A DNA stretch of 22,629 nt from Gracilariopsis chorda (Eukaryota; Rhodophyta; Florideophyceae; Gracilariales; Gracilariaceae), in assembly GCA_003194525.1 (NCBI GenBank), contig NBIV01000560.1, positions 1 through 22,629 of the forward strand. Reading direction: 5' to 3'. Shown one piece after another: positions 18,591-22,629 of this stretch. Below the pieces are notes generated by a model. The model saw nothing but the letters and a program-made list of their open reading frames with translations. It was not told the origin of the DNA and did not search any database. The position numbers were made by a program, and so were the translations under genes. The first letter of the stretch is position 1, and each line of letters opens with the position of its first letter.

Positions 18591-20561
18591 CAATGAATGC
18601 CTCCATTGTCATTCATAGGCAATGCAAACGCTTCCGGAACCAGATGTATGTCCCAAAAATTTGCGTTCACACGAAGAAAAAAAATAGCTTCAAACAACTG
18701 CGGACTAGTGCGCATACGATTATACGATAGAATCTGAACCGCCATAGACCACAACCTCTCCACTTCCGCGAAAAACCAAGACTAAAATCGCAATTCATAT
18801 ATCGCGTTTCCAAACTTATCTTTTTGCGCTTGCGACGATGTAGACGCTGCTTGTATTTTTTGACACTGTCAGACGAAATGCCATTGTCACCCTCAGAATC
18901 TTGGCCTGGCAATAACAACCTTTCACATGCAATTCGTTCTGCTTGTGTCATCGCAGCCGTACGATGATCCTGAATCTTACAAACACCAGTCTCAAATCAG
19001 GGATCATGTAAGATCTCAACATCATTCGCGATATACGTGTTCTTCAAGAAGCACAGAAAAAAGGGAGAATCAGAATCATTGAAACCGGCGCGCACGTTAT
19101 CCATCAACAATTCCATAGCATACTGACAATGTGACAACGTCTCTTCCTGGTTTAAAGCCCGTTTGTGGTCAAGTAAATGTGTGCCAGTTGCTTGCAGTAG
19201 CGCTGTACTATGTCCTTGAATGCTTTGCTGGTATAAACTATAAGATTACAGTTCTCGTCTTGACTTATCTCAATTACCTCATCTCTGATCCGTAGAAAAC
19301 GTTCTAGCATGTACAGCTTACCAGACCAGCGTGTCCGATTATGTAAAAACGGAAGAAGATCGATTAGGTTGTGCAGTAAAGTGGCATTCCGCAAAAGGTG
19401 CTTGTACTGTAGCATAGTGTCATAGACGGATGCCAATGTTGTTTCAAGATCCCTTGTGTTCTTCAGCATATAGTTCACTTCTTAATTGAGCAAATGACTC
19501 TTTCACGTGACTTGAGGAATACCGAGTACACTTGCGACCTTCATGTTCACTTTGCAGTTATCTGCTCTCTAGCTCACGGCCCATAATAACATATCGACGT
19601 TGTAGAACCAAAAGATCGATTTGATATGTTGCGCGTGAGTTTCAGTGCAAAAAGAAACAGCTTTGTCCAGAACTGTCTCTCCGGCATTTTCTTGGTCTGG
19701 TTGGGCTTCAAGTTTTGCCACTGGAGAGCAAAAAGAAATGCTAGCTGTAAGTCTTCACGAGACGTTGGTCCGTTTTCATTCTTTCCATTTTTGGTCTCCA
19801 TTATATACGAAGCATAAAACCTGATGTACTGTACTCTGTTGCAAGTCCATCTGTCGTAAAGAATTGCACCACGTCTCGTGGCATGTAGGTCCATTGCAAT
19901 TCGCTTTTCCACAAGTTCTGTGGGTTTGAATAGTACAGATTTGATTCTTCTTCGCGAGAAACGTTCGCTATGTTTCGAAAAGCTACGAATGTATTCATCT
20001 TCAACTGTGTTTAGCGCAATATTTTTGAACAAGATTAATCGTAGTTAATCATTCAAAGCTTCTTCTTTGAGCTTTATCTTCAGAAAGAAGGTAGACGCCT
20101 TCTTTGATCGGGATCTACTGCTTCTTGTTTAAGCATGTCATGATAGAGCTGCATTACCGTGGCTTCGTCACTGTGCACAATGAATGCCTTAAGATGTTGA
20201 GCGGGATTATAAAACCCTTTGCTTTTTTGGCAGTGGAGTTCTCTGTCCTATTCTTTGCAATGCTGATTGGTGCATTGAAAAACGAGATGCTCTATCTGTT
20301 TGAGCTCTCCTGATTTGCATTTGATTTGCTTATCCTCTGTCCGTAGGAACTTTGTAAGCATCTGAACAACTTGTTTCAATGTAGTTTTTTGTCATGAGAA
20401 ACCCCATTTTGTTGCTCGTGGTAGCTGTCTACCAGTACAAAAAAGACAGTTTCGTCTGTAGTCTTGTGGTTGGTTTTTGTGGCAAAGATGGAGGAGAGAT
20501 CCTTACAACAACCGGCGTTTTGTTCCGTTGAGAACTTTGGTGTACAATACTTATAGTGCAA
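18590..20561 (-). pseudogene. hAT transposase remnant
   Basis: Cut-and-paste transposase of the hAT family, traceable for about 650 codons through several frames. In order: a BED-like zinc-finger stretch (CKSGELKQIEHLVFQC, then HC, about 20300); YNPAQHLKAFI; ALNTVEDEYIRSFSKHSERF; the first catalytic-Asp region RRGAILYDRWTC; a second around ADNC; NRTRWSGKLYMLERFLRIRD; MELLMDNVRAGFNDSDSPFF; YMNCDF; and the C-terminal dimerisation motif EVERLWSMAVQIL (about 18760) with LFEAIFFLRVN, ending at TGA 18590-18592. Stops interrupt it (about 20040, 19575, 19510, 19485, 19010) along with several frame changes. The start codon is not certain. The domain order is complete, so this is an old full-length copy rather than a fragment. 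Confidence 0.8.
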
Positions 20562-20639
20562 CGGTTAGATTTTTTTTGTAATGACTATAAAGCCTGGCGC
20601 AAACTATGGAGATTTTCAATCTGATTGGATGATGGGTTG

Positions 20640-20743
20640 CCTATGCTCCCATCATATTGCAATCCTGAAGAAGGAGAGCAATCCCCGATTGGATTCTTCG
20701 GATTGCAATAAATTGCAGTCCAATCGATTGCAACCCACCCCTA
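20640..20743. repeat. Right terminal and subterminal repeats of the hAT transposon
   Basis: The outermost bases on the minus strand read TAGGGGTGGGTTGC. Inward lie GATTGCAAT-type words at 20726, 20701 and 20656 in both orientations, spaced 25-45 bp. Confidence 0.6.
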
Positions 20744-21800
20744 ATTGTGACTGACACCTTGAGCTTCCGCTTTTTCTTTCCTTCTGTTTGCTTAGTGTGG
20801 TTTTGTGGATCCACAAAGGTGCTTCCTCTCTACTTGTGTCAGCCATTTCTTTTGAAAGTTTTTTGCAAGTTTCATTTCCATTAATTTGTGTTCTGCTACC
20901 TGGTCTACGTTTGGCACCCGTACGGTTTGTCACCACCCGCATCATTTCTCACAAATGACGTCCACAGTTTCAAAAAAGGTAGTCTGTTATTAATTTTTTC
21001 TGCTCATCGTGCATTCCAAAGTGAGATTTATTAGCATCATCAGCAAAACCTACAATGTGTATTTTGCGTAGAACAACAACTACGTCAAGTTATATATTGT
21101 AAATGTATCCTAGAGTTTGATTAGATTTTGATTACTGCCACTAATTGGGCTATCAAAATATTGCCTTTTGAGACAGCACTTCCTCGTCACTGACTTGTGG
21201 CGCCCGTGATAATACTACTTGTCTCCAAATGGTCCCTTCACCGTTAAAATGCAACACTTTACCCCTTTGAGGGATGCCCAGTTGTGCATTGTTGTTTTGA
21301 CCACTATCACAAACCGTAGCCTCCATCTTCGAAGCGTAGACAAAAGGGTGCGCCGAAGTACGAATATACTTCATCCGTGACAATTTGCAACCTTCCCAAG
21401 GTACGACTATGCTTCATCCGTGAAAATTTGCAACCATCCCAAGGTTTTCCGTAGCAGTTCCAGATATTCAAAAACATATACGCGAAAACAAAGCTTTGAC
21501 CATGGATCAAGGGCATCCCGTTTTCAGCTTTACGCGGTGCTCCCCTTGGCCCATACGCGCCAACAGTACCAGTGACGATCGTTCTTTGCTTGGCGCTGTC
21601 GCGTGTTGGGCAAGCGTTCTTTGTGAACGTGAGAAAAGAGCTGTGGCTTCGTCTTTATGCTGAGGTCCTCCATATCTTCGTAAAGTGCTAGTTTTTTCTA
21701 GTGCAATGTTTAAAGTTTTTGAGAAGGGATGAAGTAAGGATTGAGGTGGTTATTGACAGTCCTCGGTTCCTGCCTTACTTGTCAAGGGGGTTGTGGTATG
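20744..21800. other. Unidentified stretch, no gene recognised
   Basis: AT-richer than the left half of the window. Two minus-strand open frames (21153-21383 and 21307-21516, about 70 codons each) overlap a 43-bp tandem duplication and show no known motif. A 16-bp perfect palindrome, TTTGTGGATCCACAAA, is at 20802-20817. It may include the 3' end of the copia remnant, but I cannot show an LTR. Confidence 0.35.
21359..21444. repeat. 43-bp tandem duplication
   Basis: 21359-21401 and 21402-21444 are head-to-tail copies differing at four of 43 positions. Both contain CTTCATCCGTGA and AATTTGCAACC. Confidence 0.85.
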
Positions 21801-22629
21801 AATTGCAGTTCTTCACGCAGATCGGTGAATTGCTTTCGTGGAAGAGACGTGGAGTATTTCCACTAACCTTTCATGTAATGGAATTTGTTTGATGGTGATT
21901 ATGATTTGGGAGATGTTTCCTGGCTGGTATTAGTGTTAACTGTCAATATATTTGCGACGCTTTGTCAGAGTTTGGTTTTGGAGATGATGGTTGTCAACCA
22001 ATTGTCTATGATGTGTGATACGGCTCCTGTGGCGTACGGAGTTGTGTAATTGAGAAGAGTTTCTAACCATTTGCTACGTAGGTTCGCTTTTGTAAATGCT
22101 CCATACTCCGATTTTGTTCATAGCGCAATGACGTTCTGCTTGCCCGAAAGCGATGATTTGGCGTACCTTTCAAGCAGTGGAAGTTGCCAGTTATAGACTG
22201 GAGAATTGGATTTTCTGTATGCTTTGAACAGTGTGGAGGCGGTGTTGCGTGAGGGCAAGGCTGAGTTGAATCAGAGGCCTTACAAGGGCATGCTCTTAAG
22301 GTATCGGAAACACTTTTCCACCCTGACAGTGGTTCCGCTGCGGACGGTACATGTGTCTCTGTAGGTGATGTCCAGGCGGGTGCTATCCATAATATAAGTT
22401 CGCCTAATATTTGGCGAAATCTGTGTGCTTTGTGAGGTGATAGTGGAGTCGTATCTTCCTTTTGGTTGATTTGTTTGAGGTTTAAGATGGGTTGGGGGTG
22501 ATATTGCATTGGGTCATTTTTGTTGGCTGGAGAATACAGCGAATGGCATCTGGTTGCGACATATGGATGATGCTTTTATGGCAGTGCTTGATTTGTCCAG
22601 TTGAGGAATTTCGTTGGTGGGCCCAATCG
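21800..22629 (-). pseudogene. Ty1/copia RNase H region, decayed
   Basis: Minus-strand remnant continuing past the right edge. Pieces match the end of a Ty1/copia polyprotein in the right order: HRFRQILGELILWIA (about 22420), where copia elements have an (F/Y)RxxxGxLxxxA block; FRYLKSMPL (about 22290), matching the RYLKGT motif; SGKQNVIAL-stop-TKSEYGAFTKANLRSKWLETLL (about 22150-22050), matching the SKKQ-VALS-(T/S)EAEY block; a DN residue pair; and RRKYIDS (about 21955), matching the K-(H/Y)-I-D motif. Stops and frame changes are frequent. The RT core should lie right of the window. Assignment is by motif memory only. Confidence 0.62.

Larger units (their letters stand above)
18474..20743 (-). 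mobile_element. hAT DNA transposon, decayed
   Basis: About 2.27 kb. The right end, read on the minus strand, is TAGGGGTGGGTTGC, a typical hAT terminal inverted repeat. A degenerate partner, TGGAGATGGGATGG (10 of 14 matching), lies at 18474. Copies of GATTGCAAT cluster close to both ends (18576-18585; 20656, 20701 and 20726), as subterminal transposase sites do. Between them is a hAT transposase remnant on the minus strand. A clean 8-bp target duplication is not seen, so the left end is less sure than the right. Confidence 0.7.

Noticed and set aside
20652..20945. 97-codon minus-strand open frame considered as the N-terminus of the hAT transposase
   Set aside because: It crosses the right terminal repeat of the transposon and so lies partly outside it; no BED finger is visible in it.
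22540..22600. Plus-strand RHMDDAFMAV resembling the YxDD motif of a reverse transcriptase
   Set aside because: The supporting RT motifs upstream are missing and the minus strand carries copia RNase H motifs here; most likely chance.

Overview
This is eukaryotic nuclear DNA. Almost everything recognisable is transposable-element sequence: two chromodomain-bearing Ty3/gypsy LTR retrotransposon families, a hAT DNA transposon and a decayed Ty1/copia fragment. I found no ordinary host gene, rRNA, tRNA or CRISPR array. The host lineage cannot be fixed from the sequence; a protist or alga with a transposon-rich genome fits best.

Layout: (1) 1-7342, minus strand: element M, a Ty3/gypsy chromovirus. 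It has a 390-bp 5' LTR (6953-7342, TGTA...TACA), a primer-binding site, an intact 724-aa gag, and a pol that runs protease, RT, RNase H, integrase, chromodomain down to a stop at 318-320. Pol is broken by about eight 1-nt indels, nearly all in short homopolymers. The 3' LTR lies beyond the left edge. (2) 7343-13963, plus strand: the 3' part of element A, a second chromovirus whose integrase is interrupted by M. After the pol stop comes a 1.45-kb spacer, then a 638-aa ORF on the opposite strand (11108-13024), then a polypurine tract and an 894-bp 3' LTR (13070-13963, TGTG...CACA). (3) 13964-17191: element B, an older relative of A with the same order (chromodomain, antisense ORF, LTR). Its 5' side is cut off exactly at the end of A's LTR. 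The simplest reading is nesting: M in A, A in B. (4) 17192-18473: C/A-rich, unidentified. (5) about 18474-20743, minus strand: a hAT transposon with a decayed but nearly full-length transposase. (6) 20744-21800: unidentified. (7) about 21800-22629, minus strand: decayed Ty1/copia RNase H region.

The most unusual system is the A/B family. It carries a long convergent ORF between pol and the 3' LTR, and its protein sequence is recognisably conserved between two strongly diverged copies. The ORF starts only 46 nt inside the LTR, so its transcript should begin within the LTR on the antisense strand. Element A also carries an exact 20-nt copy of its 3' polypurine-tract region inside the integrase coding region, which looks like a central polypurine tract.
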